Shown: positions 50,981 to 63,209, numbered from the stretch's first letter. The stretch: DNA of 64,000 nucleotides from Terrilactibacillus laevilacticus (GCF_006517395.1 NZ_VDCY01000014.1:1-64000); one strand, 5' to 3'. The notes: generated from the sequence alone by a model not told the origin. A program made the numbers and translations.

Positions 50981-51009
50981 ATTCTAAAGATCCTCTTAAA
51001 AAGACGCAA
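50981..51009 (-). promoter_or_regulatory. Candidate promoter of the cysE T-box transcript
   Basis: -35 TTGCGT at 51004-51009, 17-bp spacer, -10 TAGAAT at 50981-50986 on the minus strand, just before the T-box stem I. gltX read-through may also contribute. Confidence 0.5.
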
Positions 51010-51090
51010 GTAAACGCTTATTCACAAAATAAATTCTATTCCATCTACCCATTCGATACTATATCCAATATCCACCGAAATGTGCGCGTC

Positions 51091-52554
51091 CTATCTTGAT
51101 TCAATAAAACGATTCATTCTGGCAATCACTCGTTCTTTTCCTAATAACTCAATGGATTGCGGTAGTTCAGGACCATGCATTTCCCCGGTTGTCACAATAC
51201 GGATAGGCATAAAGAGTTTTTTCCCTTTTTGTCCCGTTGCCTTTTGTGTAACCTTAATTCTTTTCTTAATTTCTTCAGCTGTAAAATCCTCTAAGGCCAT
51301 TAATTCATCTCTAAACACACGAATGACTTCAGGGACTTGTTCTTCATTAATGACATTCTCTTCTTCATCATTATATGAAACTTCTTCTGTAAAAAACAAG
51401 TCTGTTAACTCAACAATTTCTGCTCCGTATTGCAATTGACTGTGGTAAAGGGAAATGAGTTTAACAGCCCATTCTCTTTGGTCATCTGAAAGATTTTCAG
51501 GTAATCGACCTGCTTTGATTAAATGCGGTAAAGCAAGGTCAACAACTTTTTCGAGTGGCAATGCTTTAATGTAATGGTTGTTTGTCCATTTCAATTTTGT
51601 CGCATCAAACACCGCAGGCGATGTACTTAACCTTTCCGGGTCAAAAATCTCAATCAATTCGTCTCTTGAAAAGATTTCTTCTTCTCCCTTCGGTGACCAG
51701 CCTAAGAAAGCAATGAAGTTAAATAAGGCTTCTGGCAAGTAGCCAAGTTCTTTGTATTGTTCAATATACTGAACGATACTTTTGTCACGTTTACTTAATT
51801 TCTTGCGGCTTTCTCCGACAATTAACGTCATGTGACCAAATATAGGACGTTCAAATCCAAGGGCATCATAAATCATTAATTGTTTTGGCGTATTCGAAAT
51901 GTGATCTTCTCCGCGAAGCACATGTGTCATTTTCATAAGATGATCATCTATGACCACTGCAAAGTTATATGTGGCAATGCCATTTTTCTTCACAATAACG
52001 AAATCACCAATGTCATTTGATTCAAATGATAAGTGTTTTTTCACAATATCATTGAATTCAAGTGTTTGATTCTCAGGCACACGGAAACGAATGCTCGGTT
52101 TACGTCCTTCGGCTTCTAGTCGTTTGTGATCCTCATGAGTTAAATGACGGCATTTGCCTGAGTATCTTGGTGTTTCTCCTCTGGCCATTTGTCCTTCACG
52201 TTCTTGTTCTAATTCTTCCTCAGTACAATAACATTTATAAGCAAGCCCTTTATCTAAAAGCTCTTGGGCATATTTTTGATAAATATCGAGACGTTCCGTT
52301 TGTCTGTATGGACCATATTCTCCACCGACGTCAATACTTTCATCCCAATCAATCCCTAGCCATTTTAAGTAGGTTAATTGATTAAGCTCTCCGCCTTCAA
52401 CGTTTCTTTTTTGATCTGTATCTTCAATTCGAATAATGAATTTTCCATGTGTATGTCTTGCATACAAATAGTTAAAGATAGCGGTCCTTGCATTTCCGAT
52501 ATGTAAAAACCCAGTAGGACTCGGCGCATACCTTACTCTAACTTCTTTATCCAT
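51091..52554 (-). CDS. gltX: Glutamyl-tRNA synthetase
   Basis: 487 aa class I enzyme. HIGH-type HIGN at 18-21 ([20 protein letters not shown]), KLSKRDKS loop. A nondiscriminating type is usual in Bacillus, where it also charges tRNA-Gln. Between ispF and cysE as in B. subtilis. Confidence 0.98.
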   Translation of the reverse strand: MDKEVRVRYAPSPTGFLHIGNARTAIFNYLYARHTHGKFIIRIEDTDQKRNVEGGELNQLTYLKWLGIDWDESIDVGGEYGPYRQTERLDIYQKYAQELLDKGLAYKCYCTEEELEQEREGQMARGETPRYSGKCRHLTHEDHKRLEAEGRKPSIRFRVPENQTLEFNDIVKKHLSFESNDIGDFVIVKKNGIATYNFAVVIDDHLMKMTHVLRGEDHISNTPKQLMIYDALGFERPIFGHMTLIVGESRKKLSKRDKSIVQYIEQYKELGYLPEALFNFIAFLGWSPKGEEEIFSRDELIEIFDPERLSTSPAVFDATKLKWTNNHYIKALPLEKVVDLALPHLIKAGRLPENLSDDQREWAVKLISLYHSQLQYGAEIVELTDLFFTEEVSYNDEEENVINEEQVPEVIRVFRDELMALEDFTAEEIKKRIKVTQKATGQKGKKLFMPIRIVTTGEMHGPELPQSIELLGKERVIARMNRFIESR

Positions 52555-52588
52555 CGTTTAACGTCACCACTTTCGTTTTGTCTACACT

Positions 52589-52617
52589 ATTTTAGCACTG
52601 TTGAGTGCTTCTTTGAA
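52589..52617 (-). promoter_or_regulatory. Candidate promoter of gltX
   Basis: -35 TTCAAA at 52612-52617, 17-bp spacer, -10 TAAAAT at 52589-52594 on the minus strand. Between this site and ispF lies only MITE copy 3. Confidence 0.45.
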
Positions 52618-52652
52618 GTTTTTCATCCGTTTTTATTAATGAGATTCTAGTA

Positions 52653-52807
52653 GTACATATTCAAAAAGATGACAAATGAGAAGCATGAAGGCTAAGAGCG
52701 GCGCTGTTTTGAGGACCGGAATGTAGGTTTTTGCTACATGAGGACCGGAAAAACAAACGGGCGCCGAGATTCGTAGCTTATCATTTGGTGACTTTTTGAA
52801 CAACCTC
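52653..52807 (+). mobile_element. MITE-like family B, copy 3 (internally deleted)
   Basis: 155 bp with both ends (GTACATATTCAAAAAGATGAC and GTGACTTTTTGAACAACCTC) but missing about 130 bp of the interior, including the left hairpin. Perfect 5-bp duplication TAGTA (52648-52652, 52808-52812). Its right end overlaps the last 27 bp of ispF. Confidence 0.9.
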
Positions 52808-53269
52808 TAGTAAGCAAACAGCCTGTGCCGCAATACCTTCTTCTCTTCCAGTAAAACCTAACTTTTCTGTGGTCGTTGCTTTAACGTTGATTTGCTCGAC
52901 TTGGGCTTCTAGAAGTTCAGCAATGACTTCTCGCATTGGAGAGATATAAGGTGCCATTTTCGGTTTTTGTGTAATAATGACACAATCCAAATTGCCTAAT
53001 TTATATCCTTTTTCTTTCACTCGTCTATATACTTGTGATAATAATTCCTTTGAGTCTGCATCCTTATAGGCCTCATCTGTATCTGGAAAATGTTTTCCGA
53101 TATCCCCTTCACCAATAGCGCCTAAGAGGGCATCACTAATTGCATGAAGAAGAACATCTGCATCAGAATGTCCTAATAGACCTTTCTCATAAGGAATTGT
53201 GATTCCTCCAATAATTAATAAGCGGTTTTCTGCAAATGCATGTACATCATATCCTTGTCCGATCCGCAT
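52781..53269 (-). CDS. ispF: 2-C-methyl-D-erythritol 2,4-cyclodiphosphate synthase
   Basis: 162 aa from the ATG at 53269 ([20 protein letters not shown]); the five-codon longer frame is unlikely. Metal residues in GQGYDVH and [22 protein letters not shown] isoprenoid pathway. It overlaps ispD by 23 bp. The last residues EVVQKVTK are encoded by the MITE end, so the original C-terminus was altered. Confidence 0.97.
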   Translation of the reverse strand: MRIGQGYDVHAFAENRLLIIGGITIPYEKGLLGHSDADVLLHAISDALLGAIGEGDIGKHFPDTDEAYKDADSKELLSQVYRRVKEKGYKLGNLDCVIITQKPKMAPYISPMREVIAELLEAQVEQINVKATTTEKLGFTGREEGIAAQAVCLLEVVQKVTK

Positions 53270-53972
53270 CCCGATTCCCCCCATGATTCAATTCAATGTA
53301 GTGTTCAGCTAAAATCAAATCCTCAGGTGTCGTTAGTTTGATATTTTGATAATCACCTTCCACAACAGTAACAGGTTTTCCTAGTTGTTCTAAAAGGGAC
53401 GCATCATCTGTAACGACAAAACCTCGTTTTTTACCTTCTACGTGTGCGTTATAAATGGTAGAAAGCTGAAAAGCTTGTGGTGTTTGGACAGCCCACAAGC
53501 TCGAACGATCAATGGTTTCTTGCACTTGATGATGTGATACTTTTTTAATTGTATCTTTTACTTTAACAGCTAAAATAGCGGCTCCCGTTTTTTCCGCAGC
53601 AAGAGCCACCTTCGTTATATCCTTTGGTTTAATAAACGGACGAGCCCCATCATGAATAAGAATCAATGGATCGTGATTCGATTCTTCTTTCATAGCTTGT
53701 AACCCAAAGAAAACACTTTCCTGTCTCTCCTTGCCACCTTCTACTATTTGTTTGACTTTTGTTATATGAAACTCCGTTAATAAGTCTTGAATCTCTACCA
53801 TTTCTCGTTTATTAGCTACAAGGTAAATCCCTTTGCACGCTTCATCATTTTCAAATACTTGGCATGTATGTATAACCACCGGAATTTGTTTAATTTCTAA
53901 TAGAACTTTGTTTTTCTCTTTTCCCATTCGTTGACCTTTTCCAGCCGCCAACACGAGTACATTATAAGCCAT
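53247..53972 (-). CDS. ispD: 2-C-methyl-D-erythritol 4-phosphate cytidylyltransferase
   Basis: 241 aa from the ATG at 53972, 5 nt after GGAGG; the TTG of the longer frame is part of that site. CTP-binding loop [22 protein letters not shown], and [11 protein letters not shown] are diagnostic. Third MEP-pathway step, directly coupled with ispF. Confidence 0.97.
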   Translation of the reverse strand: MAYNVLVLAAGKGQRMGKEKNKVLLEIKQIPVVIHTCQVFENDEACKGIYLVANKREMVEIQDLLTEFHITKVKQIVEGGKERQESVFFGLQAMKEESNHDPLILIHDGARPFIKPKDITKVALAAEKTGAAILAVKVKDTIKKVSHHQVQETIDRSSLWAVQTPQAFQLSTIYNAHVEGKKRGFVVTDDASLLEQLGKPVTVVEGDYQNIKLTTPEDLILAEHYIELNHGGNRDADRTRI

Positions 53973-54045
53973 GAAAACCTCCAAATTAAACTACCATTAA
54001 AATAATCGTAAACAGAGAATCTATTTAACTATCTCTTCAACTTAA

Positions 54046-54328
54046 GTACGTGTTCAAAAAGGTGACAAATGAAAAGAGTTACTGGCTAAATACACTGGCA
54101 TCCTGCCAGAATGCCAGTACTAGCCCGTCCTTGGTGCCGGAGACTAATCGCGGCGCAAGTTTTCCCTAGGACCGGCATTCCTCGCGTTGTGGTTACTTCA
54201 GGCGCCAGCCACAGGACGTGAGCGTTTTTAGCCAGAAATCCTCTTGTTTTTACTACATGACGACCGGAAAAACAAGCGGGCGCCGAGATTCCCGCAGCTT
54301 ATCATTTGGTGACTTTTTGAACAACCTC
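54046..54328 (+). mobile_element. MITE-like family B, copy 2
   Basis: 283 bp, the longest copy. Ends GTACGTGTTCAAAAAGGTGAC and GTGACTTTTTGAACAACCTC. Flanks CTTAA and TTTAA match at four of five positions. Left hairpin CTGGC-ATCCT-GCCAG; right hairpin, on the opposite strand, CTCAC-GTCCT-GTGGC. In the 485-bp ispD-yacL gap. Confidence 0.9.
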
Positions 54329-54395
54329 TTTAAAATATAAAGAAATATAATACCCATTAACTTATCTGCTTAAACCATATAGTGGTTACTGATGA

Positions 54396-54434
54396 TAGGC
54401 GCCAAGCGTAAGATGACACACACGCTGACGCCTA
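54396..54434 (-). other. Stem-loop after yacL
   Basis: TAGGCG and AGCGT on one side pair with ACGCT and CGCCTA on the other, around a 12-nt loop. It is 37 bp beyond the yacL stop; there is no T-run, so it is not a standard terminator. Confidence 0.5.
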
Positions 54435-54470
54435 GACTCCCTTGCATTTTGATAAAAAGATTAAGATATC

Positions 54471-55574
54471 TTACAGCGCTTGTTCTAACAGCTTCGGTTT
54501 TGCAAAAATCATTCGGCCTGCAGAGGTTTGCAACACACTTGTAATGATAACATCGATGGTTTTTCCGATGTAACGCCTGCCCTCTTCAACAACAATCATG
54601 GTTCCATCATCAAGATAACCTACACCTTGATTTTGCTCTTTACCATCTTTTATAACTTGAACATTTAATTCTTCTCCAGGTAAAACAACCGGTTTAACTG
54701 CGTTGGCTAAATCATTAATATTAAGAACTGTTACCCCTTGTAATTCACAAACCTTATTTAAGTTAAAATCATTTGTTACAACGATTCCCGAAACAAGTTG
54801 GGCGAGTTTTACAAGTTTACTATCCACTTCTGAAACTTCTTCAAAGTCACCCTCATAAATTTCCACTTTAATATTGAGTTCTTTTTGAATTTTATTTAGA
54901 ATATCAAGGCCCCTACGACCACGGTTCCGTTTTAAAGCATCCGATGAGTCTGCAATATGCTGCAATTCTTCTAAAACAAAGCGCGGGATAACGAGAACTC
55001 CTTCAAGAAAACCTGTTTGGCATATATCAGCAATCCTACCGTCTATAATAACACTTGTATCTAATACTTTAAAAATTTTTCCGGAAGGCGCTGTCATTCC
55101 GTCACCCTCATACTCTTTCTTACGTTCTTTGCTCTTGGTAATATGAAAAAGATTGATAAGTTCATCACGCTTTTTAAAACCCACTTGAAAAAAGAAATAA
55201 GACAGAAACAAGTAAATAAAAATGGGAAGTACCGTACTAATCCCGACAATGTTTAATCTTTCTAATGGGATTTGAATTAAAAAAGCAATGACTAAACCAA
55301 AAACGAGCCCGATCGTTCCAAATAATACATCTGTGACGGGAGCTTTAATAATCTTTTCCTCAAAAGCTTTAATTAAGCCTACTAATGAATCAACAAACCA
55401 ATATGTGAGCAAGAAAAAGATAATAGCACCTATAACCATTCCTGTATAGGGTGTATATAACCACGATGGTATGCTTTGGCCAAAATTTAATAATGTAATC
55501 ACTCTAGGAATATAAACAAATCCAAGTGTTCCACCTAATAATATGCATAACAATTGAATCATACGTTTCATCAT
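54471..55574 (-). CDS. yacL: YacL, PIN/TRAM-domain membrane protein
   Basis: 367 aa from the ATG at 55574, 9 nt after GGAGG. Four N-terminal membrane segments (about 5-135) precede a PIN nuclease-like domain ([31 protein letters not shown]) and a TRAM-type RNA-binding end. Function unknown; the fold suggests membrane-linked RNA processing. Next to disA as in B. subtilis. Confidence 0.93.
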   Translation of the reverse strand: MMKRMIQLLCILLGGTLGFVYIPRVITLLNFGQSIPSWLYTPYTGMVIGAIIFFLLTYWFVDSLVGLIKAFEEKIIKAPVTDVLFGTIGLVFGLVIAFLIQIPLERLNIVGISTVLPIFIYLFLSYFFFQVGFKKRDELINLFHITKSKERKKEYEGDGMTAPSGKIFKVLDTSVIIDGRIADICQTGFLEGVLVIPRFVLEELQHIADSSDALKRNRGRRGLDILNKIQKELNIKVEIYEGDFEEVSEVDSKLVKLAQLVSGIVVTNDFNLNKVCELQGVTVLNINDLANAVKPVVLPGEELNVQVIKDGKEQNQGVGYLDDGTMIVVEEGRRYIGKTIDVIITSVLQTSAGRMIFAKPKLLEQAL

Positions 55575-55674
55575 TCCCAATCACCTCCTCCTATCATTAT
55601 AGACGGATTTACAAAATTCAAACGGTTCATGAAAAATATTAATAATATGATATAATAGCTGATCACCATGCCTG

Positions 55675-56745
55675 TTAAATGACACGGTCAATAAATAATT
55701 GTTGTTGAATCCGTTCGAAACCTTCTTTAATTTTCTTTGCTCGTTTTTCTCCAACACCTGCCACTTTGTCTAAATCTTTGATTCCTGCTCGTACAAGATG
55801 GTTCATATGACCAAACGTTCTGACAAGGTTATCAATGATTGACTGCGGCAACCTAGGTATCCGATTTAACATCCGGTACCCACGGGGATATAGAATATCT
55901 TCATATTGATCTTCTCTAGAAGAGTATCCTAATAATTTGATAATGACTTGATCTTTCAATAAATCGTCTGTCGACAATTTTGTTAATTGCCCCAGGACAA
56001 GTTGTGCATTAGTTGATTCATCCAGCATATAATCTTTTATAAGCATAAGAGCTTCTTCTTCGACATTCATGACAAGTTCAGTCATTTGCATTCGTATCAG
56101 TCTACCTTCAGTGCCAAGTTCATTAATATAATTATTTATCTCCTCCTTTATTCGTAATACTCTTCCTATACGATGAATGACGAGAGTAAGTTCCTGAATT
56201 GTAACAAGTTCTTCAAATTCTAAAGCCCCTAAATTAACTAGTCCCTTATCTAAAGCCACTCGATATTTTTCCAGAGTCTGCATAGCCTGGTTAGCTTTCG
56301 TTAAAATAACGCCGATATCCTGCAGAGCATACCGTAGATGACCCTTGTAGAGGGTAATAATGCTTCGTCTTTGTGAAATCGAAACAACTAAATTACCCGT
56401 TTGTTTAGCCACGCGTTCAGCCGTTCGATGTCGAATACCTGTTTCAACCGAGGGAATCCCATAATCAGGGACTAATTGTGTGTTTGCAAACAAAATGGTT
56501 TTACAGTCTTCACTTAGTATGATAGCCCCGTCCATCTTTGCAAGTTCATAAAGAGCTGCTGGAAGTAGGGGACAATTGATTGTAAATCCTCCTTCGACAA
56601 GATGCTGCACCTTCTCGTCAAAGCCAATCACGATTAGCCCACCTGTTCCAGCCCTTAGTACGTTGTCAATACCTTCACGTAGCAATGTTCCGGGAGCTAT
56701 CAGCTTAAGTATCTGATTGATAGAATGCTGTTGGGTTGAATTCAT
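55675..56745 (-). CDS. disA: DisA DNA-integrity scanning diadenylate cyclase
   Basis: 356 aa. The DAC catalytic motifs DGA (72-74) and RHRT (105-108) are intact. A spine region leads to a C-terminal helix-hairpin-helix DNA-binding domain ([17 protein letters not shown]). It makes c-di-AMP and pauses at recombination intermediates, delaying sporulation. It overlaps radA by 41 bp, suggesting coupling with the partner that modulates it. Confidence 0.97.
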   Translation of the reverse strand: MNSTQQHSINQILKLIAPGTLLREGIDNVLRAGTGGLIVIGFDEKVQHLVEGGFTINCPLLPAALYELAKMDGAIILSEDCKTILFANTQLVPDYGIPSVETGIRHRTAERVAKQTGNLVVSISQRRSIITLYKGHLRYALQDIGVILTKANQAMQTLEKYRVALDKGLVNLGALEFEELVTIQELTLVIHRIGRVLRIKEEINNYINELGTEGRLIRMQMTELVMNVEEEALMLIKDYMLDESTNAQLVLGQLTKLSTDDLLKDQVIIKLLGYSSREDQYEDILYPRGYRMLNRIPRLPQSIIDNLVRTFGHMNHLVRAGIKDLDKVAGVGEKRAKKIKEGFERIQQQLFIDRVI

Positions 56746-58114
56746 TTGATCCGCCTCCTAATGCATAATCCATCGCTTCCTTTACTGTAGATACGCCTAT
56801 GACTTCCATACCCTTTGGTATCGTCCATCCACCTAAGTTTTTCTCAGGTATAAAAGCTCTTCCGAACCCTAATTTATAGGCTTCATTGACACGTTGTTCA
56901 ATTCTTGATACCCGCCTTACTTCTCCTGTTAAGCCTACTTCACCTAAGAACACATCGGAAACTTGAGTGATTTGATCTTTAAAGCTAGAAGCTATACTAA
57001 TCGCTACGGCTAAATCTGTTGCAGGTTCATCTAACTTTATTCCACCTGCTACATTAACATAAGCATCCTGATTTTGTAGTAATAGTCCCACACGTTTTTC
57101 TAGTACGGCCATTAATAAAGATATACGGTGATGGTCAATACCCGTCGCCATTCTTCTTGGATTACCAAAACTTGTTGGAGAAATAAGAGCTTGAATTTCA
57201 ACAAGAACAGGTCTTGTACCTTCCATGGCTGAAACGACAGCCGATCCAGCCACTCCTTTCGTTCGCTCTTGCAAAAACACTTCTGATGGATTAGACACTT
57301 CTATAAGACCCGCTTCCTTCATTTCAAACACACCCATTTCATTCGTGGAACCAAAGCGATTTTTAACCGCCCTAAGAATACGAAATGTATGATGTCTTTC
57401 CCCTTCAAAGTACAATACGGAGTCTACCATATGTTCGAGCATTCTAGGGCCAGCGATGGCACCGTCTTTCGTAACGTGACCAACAATGAAGGTTGCGATG
57501 CCCTTGGTTTTAGCCATTCGCATCAATTGCCCTGTACAATCCCGAACTTGAGATACACTTCCAGCTGCCGACGTGACATCAGAATTAAAAATCGTTTGAA
57601 TAGAATCAATAATTAAGATATCAGGTGATAAGTCTTCAGCATGTTTCTCTATATCATGTATATCGGTTTCCGCTAATATATATAAGTTGTCCTCTGAAAT
57701 ATCCAAGCGATCCGCTCTCATTTTCGTTTGTCTAACCGATTCCTCGCCAGAAATATAGAGAACTTTTCTTTTTTGCTTGGCCAATTGACTCGATGTTTGA
57801 AGCAGTAGTGTTGATTTCCCAATTCCCGGATCACCACCAACTAGAATTAAAGAGCCAGGTACAATCCCGCCTCCAAGAACACGATTCAGTTCATTCATGT
57901 CACATAATATTCTTGGTTCTTGTTCAACTTTAATATGAGTGATGGGCATGGGTTTATTTTTTATTTTTTTTGTACTTGTCCCACTAGATGTTTCACGTGT
58001 GATGCGCTCTTCAACTAGGGTATTCCAATTATTGCATCCCGGACACCGCCCCAGCCACTTTGGACTTTCATATCCACATTCTTGACAGAAAAAGACTGTC
58101 TTTGCTTTTGCCAT
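56705..58114 (-). CDS. radA: RadA (Sms) DNA repair ATPase
   Basis: 469 aa from the ATG at 58114, 7 nt after AAAGGTG. Zinc finger with Cys10, 13, 24, 27; Walker [11 protein letters not shown]; RadA motif KNRFGST; C-terminal Lon-protease-like domain. Branch-migration helicase of recombination. Between clpC and disA. Confidence 0.97.
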   Translation of the reverse strand: MAKAKTVFFCQECGYESPKWLGRCPGCNNWNTLVEERITRETSSGTSTKKIKNKPMPITHIKVEQEPRILCDMNELNRVLGGGIVPGSLILVGGDPGIGKSTLLLQTSSQLAKQKRKVLYISGEESVRQTKMRADRLDISEDNLYILAETDIHDIEKHAEDLSPDILIIDSIQTIFNSDVTSAAGSVSQVRDCTGQLMRMAKTKGIATFIVGHVTKDGAIAGPRMLEHMVDSVLYFEGERHHTFRILRAVKNRFGSTNEMGVFEMKEAGLIEVSNPSEVFLQERTKGVAGSAVVSAMEGTRPVLVEIQALISPTSFGNPRRMATGIDHHRISLLMAVLEKRVGLLLQNQDAYVNVAGGIKLDEPATDLAVAISIASSFKDQITQVSDVFLGEVGLTGEVRRVSRIEQRVNEAYKLGFGRAFIPEKNLGGWTIPKGMEVIGVSTVKEAMDYALGGGSNEFNPTAFYQSDT

Positions 58115-58253
58115 ACACATTCACCTTTCGTTTATCTGACTACATAGTATCATAAAAAGTATCTATGAACCTAAATAAATCTATTGCATCCATAATATTC
58201 CTAAATTAAATTTCAAACCTAATATTGGTCTAAGTTAGAGGTTTAGTGATAGC

Positions 58254-58295
58254 ACAAGAAGCCAATGTGTCTTTTGCGGACCATTGGCTTCTTGT
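58254..58295 (-). other. Stem-loop between clpC and radA
   Basis: A 14-bp perfect stem, ACAAGAAGCCAATG with its complement, around a 14-nt loop. There is no T-run on the minus strand; on the plus strand TTTTG follows. It may act as a weak terminator of the ctsR-clpC operon or an mRNA end barrier. Confidence 0.6.
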
Positions 58296-58369
58296 TTTGA
58301 AAAAGATAACATTAAACTTGATTTATCTTACAAAGGAACTAAAATACTTTCCCATTATTTGATTTTTCT

Positions 58370-60817
58370 TTATCTGCTAACAGGAGCCTCTGTTTTATTT
58401 TGAACGATAAATTTATCATCTTGATAGTCAATGACCACACTCGATCCTTTAGAAATATTTCCTTTAAGAAGCTCTTCCGATAGACGATCTTCTATTCTTC
58501 TTTGAAGAGCACGTCTAAGTGGTCTAGCACCATACTCTGGATCATAACCCTCATCGGCAATTTTCTCGATAGCGGCATCGGTTAGATCTAATATAATGCC
58601 TTGATTAGCCAGACGTTCTTTCAATTGTTCCGAAAGAAGCGATACAATGTGTTTTAATTGATCTTTTTTAAGTTCATGGAAAACGATGATCTCATCAATA
58701 CGGTTAAGGAATTCAGGTCTAAAGGTACGTTTCAACTCGCCCATGACTTTGTCTTTCATGTCACGATATTCTTGACCTTCTGATTCCACTGTAAATCCAA
58801 GATATTTGTTTTTCTTAAGCGTACTTGCACCAACATTTGACGTCATAATGATCGCTGTATTTCTAAAGTCAACAGTTCTTCCTTTAGAGTCTGTAAGTCT
58901 TCCATCATCAAGCACTTGAAGCAAGATGTTAAAGACGTCTGGGTGAGCTTTTTCGATTTCATCTAAAAGAATAACGGAATAAGGTTTTTGTCTGACTTTT
59001 TCCGTTAATTGTCCGCCTTCTTCGTGGCCTACATAGCCTGGAGGTGAACCAACAAGTCTTGACGTTGTATGTTTTTCCATGTACTCAGACATATCGATTC
59101 GAATCATGGCATTTTCGTCACCAAATAGAGACTCAGCTACAGCACGAGCAAGTTCTGTTTTACCCACACCTGTTGGACCTAAGAAAATAAATGAACCAAT
59201 TGGGCGTTTTGGATCTTTTAATCCAGCTCTCGCACGTCTTACTGCCTGTGATACAGCTTTGATGGCTTCTTCCTGACCAACCACTCTTTTGTGAAGAATA
59301 TCTTCCATATGGAGTAAACGTTCACTTTCCTCTTGTTCAAGTTTTACAACTGGGATACCCGTCCAACTCGCTACGACGAGAGCAATGTCGTCAGGGGTGA
59401 CTTCAGTGTTTTCTTTTCCTTGTTTTTCTTTCCATTCTTTCTTCGTCACTTCAACTTCTTCTTTTAGTTTTTGTTCTGTATCACGAAGGGAAGCGGCTTT
59501 TTCAAATTCTTGACTTTGTACAGCAGCATCTTTTTCTTTTTGTACTTCTTCAAGTTTTACTTCAAGCTCTTTTAAATTTGGTGGTGTTGTATACGAACGT
59601 AATCTTACTTTTGAAGCTGCTTCATCTATTAAGTCAATGGCTTTATCCGGTAAGAATCGATCTGAAATATAACGATCCGACAGTTGAACAGCGGCTTCAA
59701 TCGCTTCATCACTAATTTTCACGCGGTGGTGAGCTTCATAGCGATCTCTTAGACCTTTCAAAATAAGAACAGACTCATCGTTTGTCGGTTCATTAACTTT
59801 AATAGGTTGGAATCTTCTTTCCAAAGCAGCATCTTTCTCAATGTATTTACGGTATTCATCAAGGGTTGTTGCTCCAATACATTGCAGTTCCCCGCGGGCA
59901 AGCGATGGTTTCAATATGTTCGATGCATCAATGGCACCTTCTGCTCCCCCAGCACCAATCAATGTATGAAGTTCGTCAATAAATAATATGATATTTCCGG
60001 CTTGCCTAATCTCATCCATGACTTTTTTCAAACGATCTTCAAATTCACCGCGATATTTCGTACCAGCAACCACTGTACCCATATCTAAAGTCATGACTCT
60101 TTTATCACGGAGAATCTCTGGAACTTCATTATCAATAATTTGTTGAGCAAGACCTTCAGCCACAGCTGTTTTACCAACCCCTGGCTCCCCAATTAACACG
60201 GGGTTGTTTTTCGTACGGCGGCTAAGTACCTCAATCACGCGTTGAATTTCTTTGCTACGTCCAATTACTGGATCTAATCCTCCATCACGTGCTGTTGCCG
60301 TTAAGTCCCGTGCAAGACTATCTAAAGTCGGTGTATTCGCATGAGAAGCATTACGCCCTTGCTGGTTGCCAGAGCCTGTTTCATGACTCCCTAAGAGTTG
60401 CAACACTTGCTGTCTTGCTTTATTAAGACTCACGCCTAAATTATTTAATACTCGAGCTGCAACACCTTCGCCTTCACGAATGAGTCCTAGCAAGATATGT
60501 TCAGTTCCAACATAGGAATGACCAATTTTACGTGCTTCATCCATTGATAATTCAATAACCTTTTTAGCTCTTGGCGTATAATGGATCGTTTGCACGGTTT
60601 CATTTCCACGACCTATTAGTGACTCAACTTCCTTTTGAATTTTTTCAGGACTTAAATTCAATGCCTTTAAAGCTTTTGCAGCAATACCTTCTCCCTCACG
60701 AACAAGGCCTAGCAATATATGTTCAGTACCTACATTGTTATGTCCAAGTCTCATAGCTTCTTCCTGAGCAAGTGCAAGTACTTTCTGTGCGCGTTCTGTA
60801 AAGCGACCAAACATCAT
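58370..60817 (-). CDS. clpC: ClpC AAA+ unfoldase
   Basis: 815 aa. Two Clp N repeats ([19 protein letters not shown] and [19 protein letters not shown]), D1 Walker [14 protein letters not shown], a UVR-like middle region (about 415-485), D2 Walker [14 protein letters not shown], and the ClpP loop region. It degrades McsB-phosphoarginine-marked proteins with ClpP and MecA. Last gene of ctsR-mcsA-mcsB-clpC. Confidence 0.98.
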   Translation of the reverse strand: MMFGRFTERAQKVLALAQEEAMRLGHNNVGTEHILLGLVREGEGIAAKALKALNLSPEKIQKEVESLIGRGNETVQTIHYTPRAKKVIELSMDEARKIGHSYVGTEHILLGLIREGEGVAARVLNNLGVSLNKARQQVLQLLGSHETGSGNQQGRNASHANTPTLDSLARDLTATARDGGLDPVIGRSKEIQRVIEVLSRRTKNNPVLIGEPGVGKTAVAEGLAQQIIDNEVPEILRDKRVMTLDMGTVVAGTKYRGEFEDRLKKVMDEIRQAGNIILFIDELHTLIGAGGAEGAIDASNILKPSLARGELQCIGATTLDEYRKYIEKDAALERRFQPIKVNEPTNDESVLILKGLRDRYEAHHRVKISDEAIEAAVQLSDRYISDRFLPDKAIDLIDEAASKVRLRSYTTPPNLKELEVKLEEVQKEKDAAVQSQEFEKAASLRDTEQKLKEEVEVTKKEWKEKQGKENTEVTPDDIALVVASWTGIPVVKLEQEESERLLHMEDILHKRVVGQEEAIKAVSQAVRRARAGLKDPKRPIGSFIFLGPTGVGKTELARAVAESLFGDENAMIRIDMSEYMEKHTTSRLVGSPPGYVGHEEGGQLTEKVRQKPYSVILLDEIEKAHPDVFNILLQVLDDGRLTDSKGRTVDFRNTAIIMTSNVGASTLKKNKYLGFTVESEGQEYRDMKDKVMGELKRTFRPEFLNRIDEIIVFHELKKDQLKHIVSLLSEQLKERLANQGIILDLTDAAIEKIADEGYDPEYGARPLRRALQRRIEDRLSEELLKGNISKGSSVVIDYQDDKFIVQNKTEAPVSR

Positions 60818-60843
60818 AATTTTTTGCCTCCTTTATTATGTTG

Positions 60844-61914
60844 TTATTGACGTTTTTCAAAATTTAAATGTTCTCTAATGAGTGTTGCTCGTTTAACATC
60901 TCTCTCATTTGGGCCTAATTGGTCTTGGAAATAATGTTGTAGAAAGCCGGGTTGTGTAAGAACCATTAATTCATTTAACATGCGTTTCGTTACGTTTTGA
61001 ATAATCCCGAGGCCAATGCCTAAACGTATATCTGAAATACATGTTGCAGCTTCTTTTGATGGCATGATTCGTGAAAAGGCAAGTTTTCCATAAGAACGAT
61101 AAATGCGGTCTTCTAATTCTATTTTTGAATTGGTTAATAAATCCCTTCTCGCCAATTTTTCCCGTTCAATAAGTTGCATGACAACCCCCCTTAAATCTTC
61201 AACAATATCTTGCTCAGACTTTCCAAGGGTCATTTGGTTAGAGATTTGAAATACGTTACCTAATGCTTCGCTGCCTTCACCGTAAATTCCTCTAATTACG
61301 AGACCAAATTGATTAATAACTTGTGCAAGTCGATTTAACCGTTGTGTAAGAGCTAATGCGGGAAGATGGATCATGACAGAAGCCCTAAGTCCCGTTCCAA
61401 CATTGGTTGGACAACTCGTTAAGTAACCTCTTTCTTCATCAAATGCGTAGTTAAACTTATCTTCTAACCAATCATCTACGCCATTTGCCAGAGTCATCGC
61501 TTCATCAAGCTGAAATCCAGGAAAAAGACATTGTATTCTTAGATGGTCTTCCTCATTAACCATGATACTGACAGATTCACTTTGGTTAATAAACACTGAA
61601 GTATAACTTGGATTTTGAGCTAGATTAGGACTAATAAGATGTTTTTCAATTAATACTCGCTTTTCAATATCACTTAAATTACTCATGACGACAGGTTCAA
61701 ATGTTCCTAACGTACTATAAGATTCACCTTTTAACTTTTGCTCAATTGTCTCAAGAGTCGATTTTCGCTGGGATTCAGTCGCAATAATAGGAAATACGAA
61801 TTCAGAAAGATTTCGTGCCAAACGTATACGACTACTTATGACAATATCATCATCAGGGCCTTCTAGTTGCATCCAAGGGCTAACGGCTTGATCAATAAAT
61901 TTCTTTAATGACAT
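60844..61914 (-). CDS. mcsB: McsB protein arginine kinase
   Basis: 356 aa, phosphagen-kinase fold. [11 protein letters not shown] nucleotide site, [20 protein letters not shown] loop with the catalytic-type Cys, and the pArg pocket region [12 protein letters not shown]. It marks proteins, including CtsR, with phosphoarginine. It needs McsA, encoded 3 bp upstream. Confidence 0.97.
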   Translation of the reverse strand: MSLKKFIDQAVSPWMQLEGPDDDIVISSRIRLARNLSEFVFPIIATESQRKSTLETIEQKLKGESYSTLGTFEPVVMSNLSDIEKRVLIEKHLISPNLAQNPSYTSVFINQSESVSIMVNEEDHLRIQCLFPGFQLDEAMTLANGVDDWLEDKFNYAFDEERGYLTSCPTNVGTGLRASVMIHLPALALTQRLNRLAQVINQFGLVIRGIYGEGSEALGNVFQISNQMTLGKSEQDIVEDLRGVVMQLIEREKLARRDLLTNSKIELEDRIYRSYGKLAFSRIMPSKEAATCISDIRLGIGLGIIQNVTKRMLNELMVLTQPGFLQHYFQDQLGPNERDVKRATLIREHLNFEKRQ

Positions 61915-61917
61915 GCC

Positions 61918-62430
61918 TTATTCCCCCTTTTCCATGGCCTTGATTTTATCTCTAATTTCTGCTGCCTTTTCAAAATTCTCTTCCTCGACAAGTTTTTGTA
62001 GTTTAACCTTAAGATCCTGTACTTTTCGTTTTGTATTTATATCCTTACCCATTCGGTAGGGAATTTTACCTTTGTGTACGGTATTTCCTCCATGAATTTT
62101 TCTAAACACGGGGTTTAAACGATCGTTAAAAGTATGATAGCACTCCTGACAACCAAACTTTCCGATTTTAACAAATTCATTATAAGTTAAACCACACTTC
62201 GGACATTTTAAGGTATCACGAGTTTGATGTCGTTCTTTTTCTATTGGTTGTTCAAAATTTAATAAACCAGACAAAAGTTGTTGTATCGAAAAACCACCAG
62301 GCGTTGCTACCATCACTTCTTCATTATTCTGTGCACATTGATCACAAAGATGGTATTCATGTTTTGTACCATTTACAATTTTAGTAAAATGGAGTGTAGC
62401 CGGTCTAAGATGGCAATTTTGACATTCCAT
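61918..62430 (-). CDS. mcsA: McsA zinc-finger activator of McsB
   Basis: 170 aa. Two zinc-binding clusters (Cys3, 6, 29, 32, then CPKCGLTYNEF with CQECYHTF) and a C-terminal UVR domain (VKLQKLVEEENFEKAAEIRD). It activates the McsB kinase and responds to thiol stress. Between ctsR and mcsB. Confidence 0.97.
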   Translation of the reverse strand: MECQNCHLRPATLHFTKIVNGTKHEYHLCDQCAQNNEEVMVATPGGFSIQQLLSGLLNFEQPIEKERHQTRDTLKCPKCGLTYNEFVKIGKFGCQECYHTFNDRLNPVFRKIHGGNTVHKGKIPYRMGKDINTKRKVQDLKVKLQKLVEEENFEKAAEIRDKIKAMEKGE

Positions 62431-62538
62431 CTGAAGTAAACTCCCTTCTTACAATAATCGTTAACATTATATGCACGGATCACTTAAATCCTTAATAAAA
62501 CTTCTTATATTACATATATAGAGTGTATCAATATAACG

Positions 62539-62997
62539 TTACATTTTATATTTTAGTGCTTGGAGCATCGCTATCATAATATTTGCCCGAACCTCATCTC
62601 TTAGTGGAACACTAAGGTCAAGCACGGATCGATCAATGGCTGACAGCATTAATTTGGCTTCTCTTTTATTAATAATTTCTTCTTCTAATAAACGGATGAT
62701 AATGGCTTCTGACATATTTTGTGAAATTCGAAATGAAGAAAGTTCAATCATCTCGTCTATCAGTTCCGAACTTGTTGCCGGTTTAACTTTTATGATACGA
62801 ATATAACCTCCACCACCACGTTTGCTTTCAACAATATAACCTCGTTCAATAGAAAATCTTGTTTTTAATACGTAATTAATTTGGGATGGAACACATTGGA
62901 ATCTTTCGGCAAGCTCACTTCGTTTTAATTCAATTTTGCTGCTTGCATCTAAAATCTCCTTAATATACCTTTCTATAAGGTCCGAAATGTTCCTCAA
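62539..62997 (-). CDS. ctsR: CtsR heat-shock repressor
   Basis: 152 aa from a TTG (MRNISDLIERYIKEIL), 11 nt after GGAGG. The winged helix has SQINYVLKTRFSIERGYIVE and the Gly-rich heat-sensing loop KRGGGGYIRI. It represses clp genes and is inactivated by McsB and heat. It lies directly under its own operator. Confidence 0.97.
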   Translation of the reverse strand: MRNISDLIERYIKEILDASSKIELKRSELAERFQCVPSQINYVLKTRFSIERGYIVESKRGGGGYIRIIKVKPATSSELIDEMIELSSFRISQNMSEAIIIRLLEEEIINKREAKLMLSAIDRSVLDLSVPLRDEVRANIMIAMLQALKYKM

Positions 62998-63025
62998 AGT
63001 GAACTATGCCTCCCATCTTCTTGAC

Positions 63026-63073
63026 TTTGACTATCTTTGACTTTAATTATACTGATTTTTTAATAAATAGCAA
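63026..63073 (-). promoter_or_regulatory. ctsR operon promoter with CtsR operator
   Basis: -35 TTGCTA at 63068-63073, 16-bp spacer, -10 TATAAT at 63046-63051. Directly downstream lies AGTCAAAGATAGTCAAA (63026-63042), a perfect tandem heptad matching the CtsR consensus RGTCAAANANRGTCAAA. A third AGTCAA is partly present. Confidence 0.95.
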
Positions 63074-63209
63074 CTGAAATGGATTGTGACAAATAAAAAT
63101 GGGTGATAGGTTTATATTTTTTCCGTTTTATATGAAATATAGACCTTGAACTTTTAACTAATTCATCAACTATAAAAAAACAAGCTAGCGTGCTGGATTT
63201 TGGCTTTAA

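Noticed and set aside
53247-53284. Frameshift or fusion between ispD and ispF
   Set aside because: Both proteins have complete family motifs; the overlap is a normal coupled start inside ispD.
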